From Streptomyces pacificus (GTDB lineage: Bacteria; Actinomycetota; Actinomycetes; Streptomycetales; Streptomycetaceae): a DNA stretch of 64,000 nt. This document shows, piece by piece, positions 27,285-36,820 of this stretch. The translations under genes and the position numbers were made by a program. The notes beneath the pieces are model-generated. The model saw nothing but the letters and a program-made list of their open reading frames with translations. It searched no databases and was not told the DNA's origin. Position 1 is the stretch's first letter. The number at the start of each line of letters is the position of its first letter. Location of the stretch: the NCBI RefSeq assembly GCF_011766325.1, contig NZ_BLLG01000003.1, forward strand, positions 248,001 through 312,000, given 5' to 3'.

Positions 27285-28673
27285 ATGGTGGCGAAGAAGA
27301 CCGCCGTGAAGAAGACGGCGTCAGCAAGGTCCACCGCCGCTGCGGGGGCGGCGGCCAAGGAGACGAACGGCAGAAAGCGCGTCGTCGCGAAGAAGACCGC
27401 CGGGAGGACGGCCGAAGAGGGCGCCTCCGGTGCGCACGCGGACGCCGCGGGCTCCGCCGCGGCCGCGGCGGAGCCCGCGAGGAACACCGCGCGGAAGAGT
27501 ACGGCGGCGGCCGAGCGGTCCGCCACGGCCCGGTCCGCGGGCGAGGGGCGGGCCGTGGCGGCGCGGAGCCCGAAGGGCCCTGCCGGGGAGCAGCCGGCCG
27601 GGGGTGCGGTGGGGCGCGGTGGAGCGACCGCCGGGCCGGCGAAGGCACCGGGCCGCACGACGGCGAGAAGGGCGACGGCGCGGGCGGCGGCGAAGACGGG
27701 CACCGGCTCGGAGCGCGCCGGCGCGGTGCGGGGCGCGGCCGCGGGGACGAGGGCTGCGGGCGCGGGCGGGGCCGCGGCCGGAGAGCAGGGCGGCACGGCG
27801 AAGAAGACGGCCGCCGGGGGCAAGGCGGCGGCGAAGAAGGCGGTGGCGGAGAAGGCCGCGTCCGGTGGGGGGAAGAGCACGGCCGGGAGGAAGGCCGCGT
27901 CCGGTGGGAAGGCACCGGCCGGGAAGAAGACCGCCGCCGGGAGGAAGACCACTGCGGGGAAGAAGGCCGCGGCCGGGAGGACGACCGTTGCGGGGAAGAG
28001 GGCTGAGGCCGGGAAGAAGCCCGAGACCCGTGAGGTGACCGCTGCGGGGAAGGCACCAGCAGGGAGGAGTGCGGCCGGGAGGAAGGCCGCGTCCGGCAGG
28101 AAGGCGGCTGCGAGGGCAGGCGTCGGGAAGGCCGCCAGGGCGGCCGAGGAAGCGGTCGAGGCCGCGGAGCAGACAGGAGCCAGGACGGTGGCAGCCAAGA
28201 AGAGCGCGAGCGGGTCCGCTGCGGCCGCTGAGGACGCCGCGCCGCCCGTGCCCGGGACCCGTGTCGCCGCGGCGCCGGGGGACCTCGCGGTACGGCCGGG
28301 GGAGGACCCGTGGACGCCGGAGGAGGTCGCCGAGGCGCGTGCCGGGCTGGAGAGTGAGCTGGCCCGGCTGCTGGCCGAGATCAGCCACTCGGAGGAGGCG
28401 CTGACCGGTCTGATGCGGGACTCCGGGGACGGGGCGGGGGACGACCAGGCCGACACCGGTACCAAGAACATCACGCGGGAGCACGAGATGGCGCTGGCCG
28501 CCAACTCCCGTGAGATGGTCGAGCAGACCGAGCGGGCCCTGCACCGTCTGGACGCGGGCACCTACGGCCTGTGCGAGGTGTGCGGGAAGCCGATCGGTAA
28601 GGCCAGGATGCAGGCCTTCCCCCGGGCGACCCTGTGTGTGGAGGACAAGCAGAGGCAGGAGCGGCGGGGCTGA
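27285..28673 (+). CDS. Histone-H1-like / DksA-TraR-type zinc finger protein
   Basis: 462 aa from ATG 27285 (AAGGGG upstream). Residues 1 to about 310 are a Lys/Ala/Gly/Arg-rich tail with many KKT, AGKK and AGRKA repeats, resembling histone H1-like and HU-tail sequences. The C-terminal 130 residues form a DksA/TraR-like coiled coil and zinc finger: CEVC, then PIGKARMQAFPRATLC, then VED. The usual fourth zinc cysteine is replaced by Asp. Probably a nucleoid or RNA-polymerase-associated regulator. Divergent from ileS, convergent with none; lspA follows. Confidence 0.85.
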   Translation: MVAKKTAVKKTASARSTAAAGAAAKETNGRKRVVAKKTAGRTAEEGASGAHADAAGSAAAAAEPARNTARKSTAAAERSATARSAGEGRAVAARSPKGPAGEQPAGGAVGRGGATAGPAKAPGRTTARRATARAAAKTGTGSERAGAVRGAAAGTRAAGAGGAAAGEQGGTAKKTAAGGKAAAKKAVAEKAASGGGKSTAGRKAASGGKAPAGKKTAAGRKTTAGKKAAAGRTTVAGKRAEAGKKPETREVTAAGKAPAGRSAAGRKAASGRKAAARAGVGKAARAAEEAVEAAEQTGARTVAAKKSASGSAAAAEDAAPPVPGTRVAAAPGDLAVRPGEDPWTPEEVAEARAGLESELARLLAEISHSEEALTGLMRDSGDGAGDDQADTGTKNITREHEMALAANSREMVEQTERALHRLDAGTYGLCEVCGKPIGKARMQAFPRATLCVEDKQRQERRG

Positions 28674-28776
28674 CCCCGCAGCCGGCTCCGGCCCGTCCGC
28701 ACGGTGTCCGCAGCCGGGTGCGCCATGGACGTGCCGTACCCTCGTGACCAGTCGGCACCTAGGTTGAGGGACTCAC

Positions 28777-29337
28777 GTGGCAGAGGCGGAGCGCATCATC
28801 GGTACGCCGGACGTAGACGACGGGGCCGCGGCTCCCGCCGAGCGGCCCGGGGGCGGGCGCCGGATCTCCACCCTGCTCGCGGTGGCGGCCGTGGCCTATG
28901 TGCTGGACCTGGCCAGCAAGATGCTGGTCGTCGCGAAGTTGGAGCACCACCCGCCGATCCGGGTCATCGGTGACTGGCTCACGTTCCAGGCGGTCCGCAA
29001 TCCCGGTGCCGCGTTCGGTTTCGGCGAGGCGTTCACGATCATCTTCACGATCATCGCGGCGGTGGTGATCGTGGTGATCGTGCGGCTGGCCCGCAAGCTC
29101 TACAGCCTTCCCTGGGCCATCGCGCTGGGCCTGCTGCTGGGAGGGGCGCTCGGCAATCTCACGGACCGGATCTTCCGTTCGCCCGGGGTCTTCGAGGGCG
29201 CGGTCGTCGACTTCATCGCGCCGAAGCACTTCGCCGTGTTCAACCTGGCGGACTCGGCGATCGTGTGCGGCGGCATCCTCATCGTGATCCTGTCGTTCCG
29301 GGGTCTGGACCCGGACGGCACCGTCCACAAGGACTGA
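28777..29337 (+). CDS. lspA: Lipoprotein signal peptidase (signal peptidase II)
   Basis: 186 aa, GTG start. Four membrane spans; active-site aspartates in GNLTDR (Asp130) and FNLADS (Asp159); the [12 protein letters not shown] block is also family-typical. It cleaves prolipoproteins after diacylglyceryl modification. The first 28 residues form an acidic cytosolic extension. Confidence 0.96.
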   Translation: MAEAERIIGTPDVDDGAAAPAERPGGGRRISTLLAVAAVAYVLDLASKMLVVAKLEHHPPIRVIGDWLTFQAVRNPGAAFGFGEAFTIIFTIIAAVVIVVIVRLARKLYSLPWAIALGLLLGGALGNLTDRIFRSPGVFEGAVVDFIAPKHFAVFNLADSAIVCGGILIVILSFRGLDPDGTVHKD

Positions 29338-29525
29338 GACCGCATCGGCGCCGTCCGCAGGGACCCGGACCGCGCCGATCGGCTCGTCGGCCCTGTTTCC
29401 GTCGCGAGGACGACCCTCCGCCGTGCGGCCGCAGGCGCCGGACGGCGGCGGCCCCGCCCCGCGGGCGGTGGCGGGTTGTCCACAGGCGGGCCCGGCCACC
29501 GGGACCGGCAGGGCATACTCGACGG

Positions 29526-30467
29526 GTGAGCACGATTCCCGAAACCCGCACCCTGCCCGTTCCCGACGGCCTCGAGGGCGAGCGCGTCGACGCCGCCATA
29601 TCGCGCATGTTCGGCTTCTCCAGGACGAAGGCGGCAGAGCTCGCGGCCGCGGGCAAGGTCCAGGTCGACGGCTCGGTCGTGGGCAAGTCCGAGCGGGTGC
29701 ACGGCGGAGCCTGGCTCGAAGTCGAGATGCCGCAGGCTCCCGCGCCCGTGCGGGTCGTCGCCGAGCCGGTCGAGGGCATGGAGATCGTGCACGACGACGA
29801 GGACATCGTCGTGGTCGTGAAGCCGGTCGGGGTGGCGGCCCATCCGAGCCCGGGATGGACGGGACCGACGGTGATCGGCGGACTGGCCGCTGCCGGGTAC
29901 CGGATCTCGACATCGGGTGCGGCGGAGCGGCAGGGCATCGTGCACCGGCTGGACGTCGGCACGTCCGGGCTGATGGCGGTCGCCAAGTCGGAGCGCGCGT
30001 ACTCCCTGCTGAAGCAGCAGTTCCGGGAGCGCACGGTGGACAAGCGGTACCACGCGCTGGTGCAGGGCCATCCGGACCCGCTGAGCGGCACGATCGACGC
30101 GCCCATCGGCCGCCATCCCCAGCACGACTACAAGTGGGCCGTGACCGCGGAGGGCAAGCCCTCCGTCACGCACTACGACCTGGTCGAGGCGTACCGTGCC
30201 GCTTCGCTGCTGGACATCAAGCTGGAGACCGGCCGTACGCACCAGATCCGGGTGCACATGGCCGCGCACCGCCACCCCTGCGTCGGCGACCTCACCTACG
30301 GCGCCGACCCGACGATGGCGCGGCGGCTGGGGCTGACCCGGCAGTGGCTCCACGCGGTGCGCCTGGGCTTCGAGCACCCGGCGGACGGCCGCTGGGTCGA
30401 GTTCGCCAGCGGGTATCCGGAGGACCTCCAGACGGCGCTTGACCGGATCGCCGCGGAGAGCGCATGA
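29526..30467 (+). CDS. rluD: 23S rRNA pseudouridine synthase, RluD family
   Basis: 313 aa from GTG 29526; the open frame continues upstream to 29265 but through lspA sequence. An S4-like RNA-binding part (residues 15-65) precedes the catalytic domain with [10 protein letters not shown] (catalytic Asp143) and GRTHQIRVH. Pairing with lspA is common in bacteria. A CATACT box 6 nt before the GTG raises the possibility of leaderless transcription. Stop overlaps the next gene (ATGA). Confidence 0.93.
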   Translation: MSTIPETRTLPVPDGLEGERVDAAISRMFGFSRTKAAELAAAGKVQVDGSVVGKSERVHGGAWLEVEMPQAPAPVRVVAEPVEGMEIVHDDEDIVVVVKPVGVAAHPSPGWTGPTVIGGLAAAGYRISTSGAAERQGIVHRLDVGTSGLMAVAKSERAYSLLKQQFRERTVDKRYHALVQGHPDPLSGTIDAPIGRHPQHDYKWAVTAEGKPSVTHYDLVEAYRAASLLDIKLETGRTHQIRVHMAAHRHPCVGDLTYGADPTMARRLGLTRQWLHAVRLGFEHPADGRWVEFASGYPEDLQTALDRIAAESA

Positions 30468-30979
30468 GCGGGCAGCCGGAAGCGGGGCTCCCGCCGTCGC
30501 CCGGCACCCCTTGCGGCTACACGGTCCGTGAGGTGACGGATCCCGGGGACCGAGCGGCGTGCTTCGCGGTGCGCAAGGAGGTCTTCGTGGTCGAACAGCG
30601 AGTACCGCAGGAGATGGAGTACGACGGGTTCGACGCCGAGGGCGCGGACACGATCCACGTTCTGGCAGTCGGCCCGGAGGGCCCGCTGGGCACGGGGCGG
30701 CTGCTGTACGGTCCCGCGGCGGCCGGCAAGACCGGGGGCGACCCGTCGGTCGGCTCGCTGGGGCGTCTCGCGGTGACCAGGGCCGCCCGCGGTCGCGGCG
30801 TCGGGGCGGCGCTGGTCAGCGCGATCGAGTCCGCGGCCCGTCGGCGCGGGCTCTCCGCCGTCGACCTGCACGCGCAGACCCATGCCCTGCGGTTCTACGA
30901 GGGGCTGGGCTACCAGGCCTACGGCCCGGAGTTCCCGGACGCGGGCATCCCTCACCGCGCCATGCGCCGGGCGCTCTGA
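30464..30979 (+). CDS. GNAT family N-acetyltransferase (ElaA-like)
   Basis: 171 aa, ATGA overlap with rluD. GNAT features: [20 protein letters not shown] early on, the acetyl-CoA loop [10 protein letters not shown], and [14 protein letters not shown] at the C-terminal end. It resembles ElaA-type acetyltransferases; the acceptor is unknown. Probably transcribed with rluD. Confidence 0.88.
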   Translation: MSGQPEAGLPPSPGTPCGYTVREVTDPGDRAACFAVRKEVFVVEQRVPQEMEYDGFDAEGADTIHVLAVGPEGPLGTGRLLYGPAAAGKTGGDPSVGSLGRLAVTRAARGRGVGAALVSAIESAARRRGLSAVDLHAQTHALRFYEGLGYQAYGPEFPDAGIPHRAMRRAL

Positions 30980-31402
30980 GCGTGAGTCACTGGGCGGCCC
31001 GCGGCCGGCGCGGCTGGAGCCCCGTCGAACGCCCCGGGCGCGGGCCGCAGGGCCCGCGGTGCCTCGCGGGCCGCGCCGTACGCCCGGCGGTCCCCGGGCG
31101 GGGGCCGCAGGGCCCGCGGGGTCTGTGCAGCCGGAGCCTGCATCCCGGGCCTGCGGGGTCCGCGGGTGTCGCGTGCCGGCCCGCCGGGGTTCCGCTGCGG
31201 TGGGTCGTCGTCGGGTTCGGTCGTGTTCCGATGTTCCTTCGTGCCCGGGCCGGTTCCGCAGGTGCCGCCCTGAGGCGGGTTGCGCGGTCCGGTGACGGGC
31301 ATTCAGCAGACGGTTGCGCCGTGCGTATACGGACGAATCCGGTGAAACGCATGGCACGCTGGACACGGTGATCGTCGCAGGACAGACCGTCGAGGGGCGC
31401 TC
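30980..31402. other. Intergenic region with a duplicated GC-rich block
   Basis: No credible ORF. An 18-bp block GGGCCGCAGGGCCCGCGG occurs at 31042-31059 and again at 31102-31119 (period 60) and could form hairpins ending the rluD-GNAT transcript. The AT-richer end (31300-31370) is the likely promoter region for the antiporter gene. Confidence 0.5.
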
Positions 31403-32989
31403 GTGGACCAACTGGCTCTGCTGTTCGTGCTGTTGCTGGGGGCCGTGGTCACCGTGCCGCTCGGGGGGCGGCTCGGGTTGCCGGCGCCGGTGCTGATGAC
31501 GCTCCTCGGAGCCGTCCTCGCTCTGCTGCCCTTCGTCCCGAACGTCGCCCTGCCGCCCGAACTCATCCTCCCGCTGCTGCTCCCCCCGCTGCTCTACGCC
31601 GGCGTCCAGCGAACGTCCTGGCGGCAGTTCACCGCAAACATCCGGCCGATCCTGCTGCTCGCCGTGGCGCTGGTCCTCGTCACCACCACCGCCGTCGCGG
31701 CCGTCGCGCAGGCGGTCTTCCCCGGGCTGCCGATCGCCGCGGCGGTCGTCCTCGGCGCGCTCGTGGCCCCGCCGGACCCGATCGCGGCGACCGCCGTGGC
31801 GGGATCCCTCGGGCTGCCCCGCAGACTCGTGTCGATCCTGGAGGGCGAGGGGCTGTTCAACGACGTCACCGCGATCGTGCTCTACCACGTGGCGGTCGGC
31901 GCGGTGGTCAGCGGCACGTTCTCATGGCCCGGGGCCATCGGCGAACTCGTGCTCTCCGCAGTCGTCGCCGTCGTCGTCGGACTCGCGCTCGGGCTGCTCT
32001 CCAAGTGGCTGATGGGGCTGCTCGACGATCCGACCCTGCAGATCGGGCTCACCCTGCTCGTGCCGTTCGTCAGCTATGTGATCGCCGAGAACCTGCTCGG
32101 CTCCGGTGTGCTCGCCGTTCTCGTGGCCGCCCTCTACCTCGCCGAGCACGCCGTGGAAGCAGACGACGTGATCTGGCGGCTCGCGGGCACCACCTTCTGG
32201 CAGATCGTGGACACCCTCGTGACCGGTGTCGCCTTCGGCCTCATCGGGCTTGAGCTCTACCACGTCTTCGGCACCGCCGACAGCCTGGGCGGGCGGCTGG
32301 TGGCGGGGGCCGTACTCGTCGTCGCCACCGTCATCGGAGTACGGCTGCTCTATCTGCTGCCCGCCACCTGGCTCACCAAGCGGCTCCGCGAGCACCGCGA
32401 CTCCGACGAGGAGATTCCCGTCGACTGGCGCGAGACCGTGGTCATGTGGTGGTCCGGGATGAGGGGCGTCGCCTCGGTGGCGCTGGCTCTGGCCATCCCG
32501 CTGAGCACCGACGACGGATCACCGTTCCCGGGCCGGGACGTGATCGTCTTCATCGCCTTCGCGGTGATCATGACGACCCTGGTCCTCCAGGGGCTGACGC
32601 TGCCCTGGCTCGTCAAGCGGCTCGGCGTACGGGCCGACTCCGACGCCGAGCGTGTGCTGGAGCGCGACCTCGCGCTGCGTGCGACGCGGGCGGCCAGGCT
32701 CCGGTTGAAGCAGATCGAGGAGGTCGAGGAGCTGCCGGAGGACCTCGCGGACCGGCTCCAGCGCGCGGCGTACGACATCGGCACCCGGATCAGTCCGGAC
32801 ATCGTCGACGAGGAGCGCCGCGAGGCGTTCACCAGACGGGCGGGCCGGCAGCGGACGTTCCTGCGGGTGCAGCGCGAACTGCTGTCGGCCGCTCGTCACG
32901 AGGTGCTCGCCGCGCGCAGCGAGCCCGGTGCGGACCCCGAGGTCGTCGACCGCGTGCTGCGGCATCTGGACGTGCGCAGTCTGCGCTGA
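31403..32989 (+). CDS. Na+/H+ antiporter, CPA1 family
   Basis: 528 aa, GTG start after GAGGGG. About 12 membrane spans up to residue 405, then a 120-residue hydrophilic, partly helical cytosolic tail. CPA1 signatures: APPDPIAATAVA (ion-site Asp region), EGLFNDVTAIVL and [17 protein letters not shown]. Likely exchanges external protons for cytosolic Na+ or K+. Stands alone between a GNAT gene and a convergent MscS gene. Confidence 0.92.
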   Translation: MDQLALLFVLLLGAVVTVPLGGRLGLPAPVLMTLLGAVLALLPFVPNVALPPELILPLLLPPLLYAGVQRTSWRQFTANIRPILLLAVALVLVTTTAVAAVAQAVFPGLPIAAAVVLGALVAPPDPIAATAVAGSLGLPRRLVSILEGEGLFNDVTAIVLYHVAVGAVVSGTFSWPGAIGELVLSAVVAVVVGLALGLLSKWLMGLLDDPTLQIGLTLLVPFVSYVIAENLLGSGVLAVLVAALYLAEHAVEADDVIWRLAGTTFWQIVDTLVTGVAFGLIGLELYHVFGTADSLGGRLVAGAVLVVATVIGVRLLYLLPATWLTKRLREHRDSDEEIPVDWRETVVMWWSGMRGVASVALALAIPLSTDDGSPFPGRDVIVFIAFAVIMTTLVLQGLTLPWLVKRLGVRADSDAERVLERDLALRATRAARLRLKQIEEVEELPEDLADRLQRAAYDIGTRISPDIVDEERREAFTRRAGRQRTFLRVQRELLSAARHEVLAARSEPGADPEVVDRVLRHLDVRSLR

Positions 32990-33292
32990 GCGGCCCGGCG
33001 CGGGCGGGCCGCGTCCCCGGGCAGACCGCCTCGGGCCGGCGGCGGCGTCCCGCCGGGTGGTGCAGGGGCCAGGGCGGCGGAATCCGCGGGGTGCCGTCGG
33101 CGGCTCGGCCGGATCGGGCGCGGCGGCGCACGCACCGGATGCCGGGGCTCCGCCGCGCGGGCGGGCGGAGTTGCTTTCGCCACCCGGCCTGGTCGGGGTG
33201 TGTGGCCTACGCCAGCCGGCGCCTTCCGGCCCTGCCGGGCATTGCTGAGTATCGCTGAGCGCTGCTGAGCTGCACGGTGCGGCCCGGCCCGG
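32990..33292. terminator. Convergent intergenic region with a terminator-like stem
   Basis: Directly after the antiporter stop, GCGGCCC (32990-32996) pairs with GGGCCGC (33006-33012). Toward the MscS end, three loosely repeated GCTGAG decamers occur at about 33245-33270. No ORF is supported. Confidence 0.45.
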
Positions 33293-34384
33293 CTACCCGC
33301 GGCCGGTGCGCTGGGTGGGTGTCTCCGGCTGGGTGTGCACCGGGGGTGGGGGGACCGCCGGGGAGGTGGCGATCCGGGGGAGGGCGTACGGGTGGTGGTC
33401 GCTGAGCCAGGTGATCAGCCGCTCGCGGACGGCGCACCGCACCGTCCAGATGTCGCTCGCGTCCTTCGCGGTGACCACGGCCCGGACCACCATCGTGTTC
33501 GGCGTGGTGTCCGTGACGGCGAGCGACCAGTCGCGGCCGTCCCAGGCCGGGCACTCGCGCAGGACGTCGTGCAGCTGCTCGCGCATCTCGTGCACCGGTG
33601 CCGTGTGGTCGAGGTGGAAGAAGACCGTGCCGGTCATCTGCACGCCGCCGCGCGACCAGTTCTCGAACGGCTTGCTGGTGAAGTACGACACCGGCATGGT
33701 GATCCGCCGCTCGTCCCAGGTCCGCACCGTCAGGAAGGTGAGTGTCACCTCCTCGACCGTGCCCCACTCCCCGTCCACGACGACGGTGTCCCCGATGCGC
33801 ACCATGTCGCCGAAGGCGATCTGGAAGCCGGCGAAGAGATTGCCCAGGGTGGACTGGGCCGCCACACCGGCGACGATGCCGAGGACACCGGCGGACGCCA
33901 GCAGCGAGGCGCCCAGCTTGTCCATGCCGGGGAAGGTCAGCAGCATCGCCGCGACGGCCACCACGGCGACCACGGCGGTGACGATCCGCTGGACCAGCGC
34001 GACCTGGGTGCGCACCCGGCGTACCCGGGCCAGGTCCCGGGAGGTCGCCGCGAAGCGGGAGTACGAGGCCTCCACCACGGCGGCGGCGATCCGCACCAGC
34101 AGCCAAGCCCACGCGGCGATCAGGACCAGGGTCAGGACATGACCGATCAGGCTCTCGTTCTCCTCGATGACCGCGAGGGCGGTCTCCGTGTAGGTCCCTC
34201 GCAGCAGCGCGGCCAGCACCACCACCTGCAGCGGCACCCGGCAGCGGCGCAGCAGGCCCCACAGCGGTGTCTCGCTGTGCCGGACATCGGCGCGATGCAG
34301 CAGCCGGTCGGTGAGCCACCCCAGCAGCAGCGTGAGCAGGACGGCGCCGACGAGGACGATCAACGGACGAAGGACGTTCTCCAT
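33293..34384 (-). CDS. Small-conductance mechanosensitive channel (MscS family)
   Basis: 363 aa, ATG at 34384. Four to five hydrophobic spans; the pore/vestibule part contains GVAAQSTLGNLFAGFQIAFG and VVVDGEWGTVEEVTLTFL, standard for MscS. The C-terminus ends in a Pro/Thr-rich tail. It releases solutes during hypo-osmotic stress. It is divergent from the decayed dienelactone hydrolase gene with a 23-bp gap. Confidence 0.92.
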   Translation of the reverse strand: MENVLRPLIVLVGAVLLTLLLGWLTDRLLHRADVRHSETPLWGLLRRCRVPLQVVVLAALLRGTYTETALAVIEENESLIGHVLTLVLIAAWAWLLVRIAAAVVEASYSRFAATSRDLARVRRVRTQVALVQRIVTAVVAVVAVAAMLLTFPGMDKLGASLLASAGVLGIVAGVAAQSTLGNLFAGFQIAFGDMVRIGDTVVVDGEWGTVEEVTLTFLTVRTWDERRITMPVSYFTSKPFENWSRGGVQMTGTVFFHLDHTAPVHEMREQLHDVLRECPAWDGRDWSLAVTDTTPNTMVVRAVVTAKDASDIWTVRCAVRERLITWLSDHHPYALPRIATSPAVPPPPVHTQPETPTQRTGRG

Positions 34385-34395
34385 GCCATCGAACG

Positions 34396-34401
34396 TAACC
34401 T
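34396..34401 (+). promoter_or_regulatory. Leaderless-type -10 box ahead of the dienelactone hydrolase pseudogene
   Basis: TAACCT ends 6 nt before the GTG at 34408, the spacing of a leaderless transcript. It survives although the gene behind it is broken. Confidence 0.4.
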
Positions 34402-34407
34402 GACCGG

Positions 34408-34640
34408 GTGAACATCATGCTTTTCCCCTCGGTGTACGACCTGCGCCCCGCGCACCCGCGGTCCTCGCCGCTGCCGAGCGGCTGCCGAGCGGTGGGCCAC
34501 CGGGTCTGGACCCCGGACCCGTTCGACGGCCGGGGTGTGCTCGTCCGCGGAGGAGGGCCCTGCGTACCAGGACGAGGCCGGATCGGACGAGCTGCCGAGG
34601 CGGGCGATCGCCGCTGCGGGGCCCGGGGCGGAGGCCGGCG
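34408..34640 (+). pseudogene. Dienelactone hydrolase family pseudogene remnant
   Basis: Read across frames, the region spells the conserved start of a dienelactone hydrolase: MNIMLFPSVYDLRPA (frame of 34408), AVLAAAERL (from 34458, shifted), RAVGHRVWTPDPFDGR (back in the first frame), then VCSSAEEGPAYQDEAG and SDELPRRAIAAA (from 34535, third frame). Intact family members have these blocks in one frame. Three frame changes and loss of everything after about residue 75, including the catalytic Cys/Asp/His, show a dead gene. The exact 3' limit is uncertain. Identification is from remembered family consensus. Confidence 0.75.
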
Positions 34641-34782
34641 CGGGGACCGCGGGCCGCGGCGGACGATCCGGGCCCTGCGATGACGCACCGGTGGCGCCGG
34701 TGACCCCGCCCTGCGGGTGCGGGGCGGGAGCCGGTGGTGCTCGCGAGCGATCGTCTGGTGACCGTGTCGATGAGGGGCGAGA

Positions 34783-34824
34783 CCGGCCCCCTCTCCGCCC
34801 CGGAGCGGGAGGAGAGGGGGCCGG
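34783..34824 (-). terminator. Terminator hairpin downstream of phoD
   Basis: Perfect 14-bp arms (34783-34796 and 34811-34824) with a 14-nt loop, 28 bp beyond the phoD stop on the minus strand. Confidence 0.75.
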
Positions 34825-34851
34825 CCTCGGTCCCGCACGAGCTGACGGGCC

Positions 34852-36504
34852 TCAGCGCACCGGCCGGCTCACGCGTTCGACCTTCTGCGTGCCGCTCAGC
34901 GTCCGGTACGAGCGGGCCCAGGACGCGGTGGCGTCCTGCCTCGTCCGGTCGGAGAGGGTGTAGTAGTCCATCTGCGAGCGCTCGGCGGTCACGTCCAGGA
35001 CGCCGTAGCCGTGGTGGTCCAGGTCGACCCACTGCACATGGCGGTTGGCGGCCTTGACGGCGGCCGCCGCCACCAGGGACACCGTGCCGGGGGCGACGCG
35101 CAGGATGTCGTCCAGGTTGTCGGAGGTCACCGACGTCACCACGAACTCGGTCGCGGCCGACCGCGAGAGCGGGTACGTGGCCGCCGTGACGGGCACGTCG
35201 TTGGCCCACGCCATGTGGATGTCGCCGGTGAGGAAGACGGTGTTCTCGATCCCCCGGTCCGTCAGATGCCGCAGCAGCTCCTTCCGGTCGTCGGTGTAGC
35301 CGTCCCACTGGTCCACGTTGACGGCGAGCCCCTCCTCGGGCAGCCCGAGGAGCCCGGCGATCGGGCCCAGCAGATGGGCGGGTACGGAACCGAAGGCCAC
35401 CGGCGAGATCATCACCGAGGTGCCGACGAGCTTCCAGGCGGCGTCCGAGGACGCCAGGCCGGCCTTCAGCCAGTCCAGCTGGGCCCGGCCGGTGATCGTG
35501 CGTTCCGGGTCGTCGACCTTGCCGCTGCCCACGGACGCCTGCGCGGAGCGGAACGACCGCAGGTCCAGCAGATGCAGGTCGGCCAGCTTGCCGAAGCGCA
35601 GCCGGCGGTAGACCGTGCCCTCGGTGGAGGTGCGCACGGGCATCCACTCGAAGTAGGCCTGCTTCGCCGCTGCGGCGCGGGCCGCGTAGTCGCCCTCGGT
35701 GCCGGGCGTGTGGTTCTCCGCGCCGCCGGACCAGGCGTCGTTGGCTATCTCGTGGTCGTCCCAGATCGCCACGAGCGGATGGGCGGCGTGCAGCGCCTGG
35801 AGGTCGGTGTCGGTCTTGTAGGTGCCGTGCCGGGCGCGGTAGTCGGAGAGCGTCGTGATCTCGTGGGCGGGCTCGTGCCGGCGCACCACGTACTTCTCCG
35901 CGGGGTAGGCGCCGGTGCCGTACTCGTAGAGGTAGTCGCCGAGGTGCAGGACCGCGTCCAGGTCGGCGCGGGCCGCGAGATGGCGGTACGCCGCGAAGTA
36001 CCCGGACTCCCAGTTGGCGCAGGACACCACGCCGAAGCGCACCCCCGGCGCTGCGGCGTCCGCGGCGGGCGCGGTCCGGGTGCGGCCGGTGGCGGACACG
36101 TTGCCGCCGGAGGTGAAGCGGAAGAAGTAGGCGGTCGCCGGGCGCAGCCCCCTGACGTCGACCTTGACGGTGTGGTCGGTGGCCGCGGTCGCGGTGGTCA
36201 GGCCGCCCGCGGCGACCCTGGTGAAGCCCTGGTCCTCGGCGATCTCCCAACCCACCTCGGTGGCGGGGCCCTTGCCGGAGCCGGGCAGTGCGTCGGGGGA
36301 CGGGGTGACCCGGGTCCACAGCAGTACGCCGTCGGGGAGCGGATCCCCGGAGGCGACCCCGTGGCGGAAGGCCGTGCCCTGCTCCGGGGGAGAGGCGGCG
36401 CTGGGGGCCGCGAGCGCGGGGACGGCGGCGGTGGCGACAGCGGTGGCGGCGGCGGCCTTGACGACCGAGCGGCGGCTGGGGGATGAGGGAGGTCTACTGG
36501 TCAC
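34852..36504 (-). CDS. phoD: PhoD-type alkaline phosphatase, Tat-exported
   Basis: 550 aa from GTG 36504. Twin-arginine signal [18 protein letters not shown] then a cleavage region near APSAAS. An N-terminal fibronectin-like PhoD domain (about 45-145) precedes the metallophosphatase domain: [41 protein letters not shown]. These supply the metal ligands of Ca/Fe-dependent PhoD enzymes, which release phosphate from mono- and diesters outside the cell. Such genes are PhoRP-regulated in Streptomyces; only a weak candidate PHO box is seen upstream. Confidence 0.93.
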   Translation of the reverse strand: MTSRPPSSPSRRSVVKAAAATAVATAAVPALAAPSAASPPEQGTAFRHGVASGDPLPDGVLLWTRVTPSPDALPGSGKGPATEVGWEIAEDQGFTRVAAGGLTTATAATDHTVKVDVRGLRPATAYFFRFTSGGNVSATGRTRTAPAADAAAPGVRFGVVSCANWESGYFAAYRHLAARADLDAVLHLGDYLYEYGTGAYPAEKYVVRRHEPAHEITTLSDYRARHGTYKTDTDLQALHAAHPLVAIWDDHEIANDAWSGGAENHTPGTEGDYAARAAAAKQAYFEWMPVRTSTEGTVYRRLRFGKLADLHLLDLRSFRSAQASVGSGKVDDPERTITGRAQLDWLKAGLASSDAAWKLVGTSVMISPVAFGSVPAHLLGPIAGLLGLPEEGLAVNVDQWDGYTDDRKELLRHLTDRGIENTVFLTGDIHMAWANDVPVTAATYPLSRSAATEFVVTSVTSDNLDDILRVAPGTVSLVAAAAVKAANRHVQWVDLDHHGYGVLDVTAERSQMDYYTLSDRTRQDATASWARSYRTLSGTQKVERVSRPVR

Positions 36505-36820
36505 GGGCGGTCAGACTACTGACCGGTAGGGCGAACTGGCAGGCGAATTCAGGAAAGTTCGCCTGGGCGTTATCGACCGTCCGCCCGCCGTTGCCGCGGC
36601 GGCAGGTGGTGGTTCCCGGGCCGCGGCCGGTAGACGGTGGTGAGCGTCGGGGGCGGATTCCGGCGGGCGGTGGCCGGCTCCCCGGGAAGCGCCGGGCCCG
36701 GGCGCGGGGCGCGCGGGTGCACGCACCTGGGCCGCCGGTTCCCGGGCCGCCACGGGGAGTGGGCCGGGCGCCGGGAACTTCCGGCTCCCGGCCCACCTCG
36801 AAGGCCGTTGCGGTGCGGCC
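36505..36820. other. phoD upstream region: inverted repeats and possible PHO box
   Basis: Two inverted repeats: GGTCAG/CTGACC (36509-36524) just before the start, and AGGCGAA/TTCGCCT (36541-36547 with 36558-36564). On the minus strand TTCGCC occurs twice 12 nt apart (36547-36530), resembling PhoP direct repeats, although the classical period is 11. The rest, to the DsbA-like gene, is GC-rich with no ORF. Confidence 0.4.
36759..36796 (-). terminator. Terminator hairpin after the DsbA-like gene
   Basis: GTGGGCCGGG (36759-36768) pairs perfectly with CCCGGCCCAC (36787-36796); the loop can form a further small stem. It lies 25 bp past the stop of the DsbA-like gene on the minus strand. Confidence 0.75.

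Noticed and set aside
34408..34683. 91-codon ORF as an intact gene
   Set aside because: Only the first 15 and a middle block match dienelactone hydrolase; the rest is out-of-frame Arg/Gly-rich sequence. Better explained as a pseudogene.
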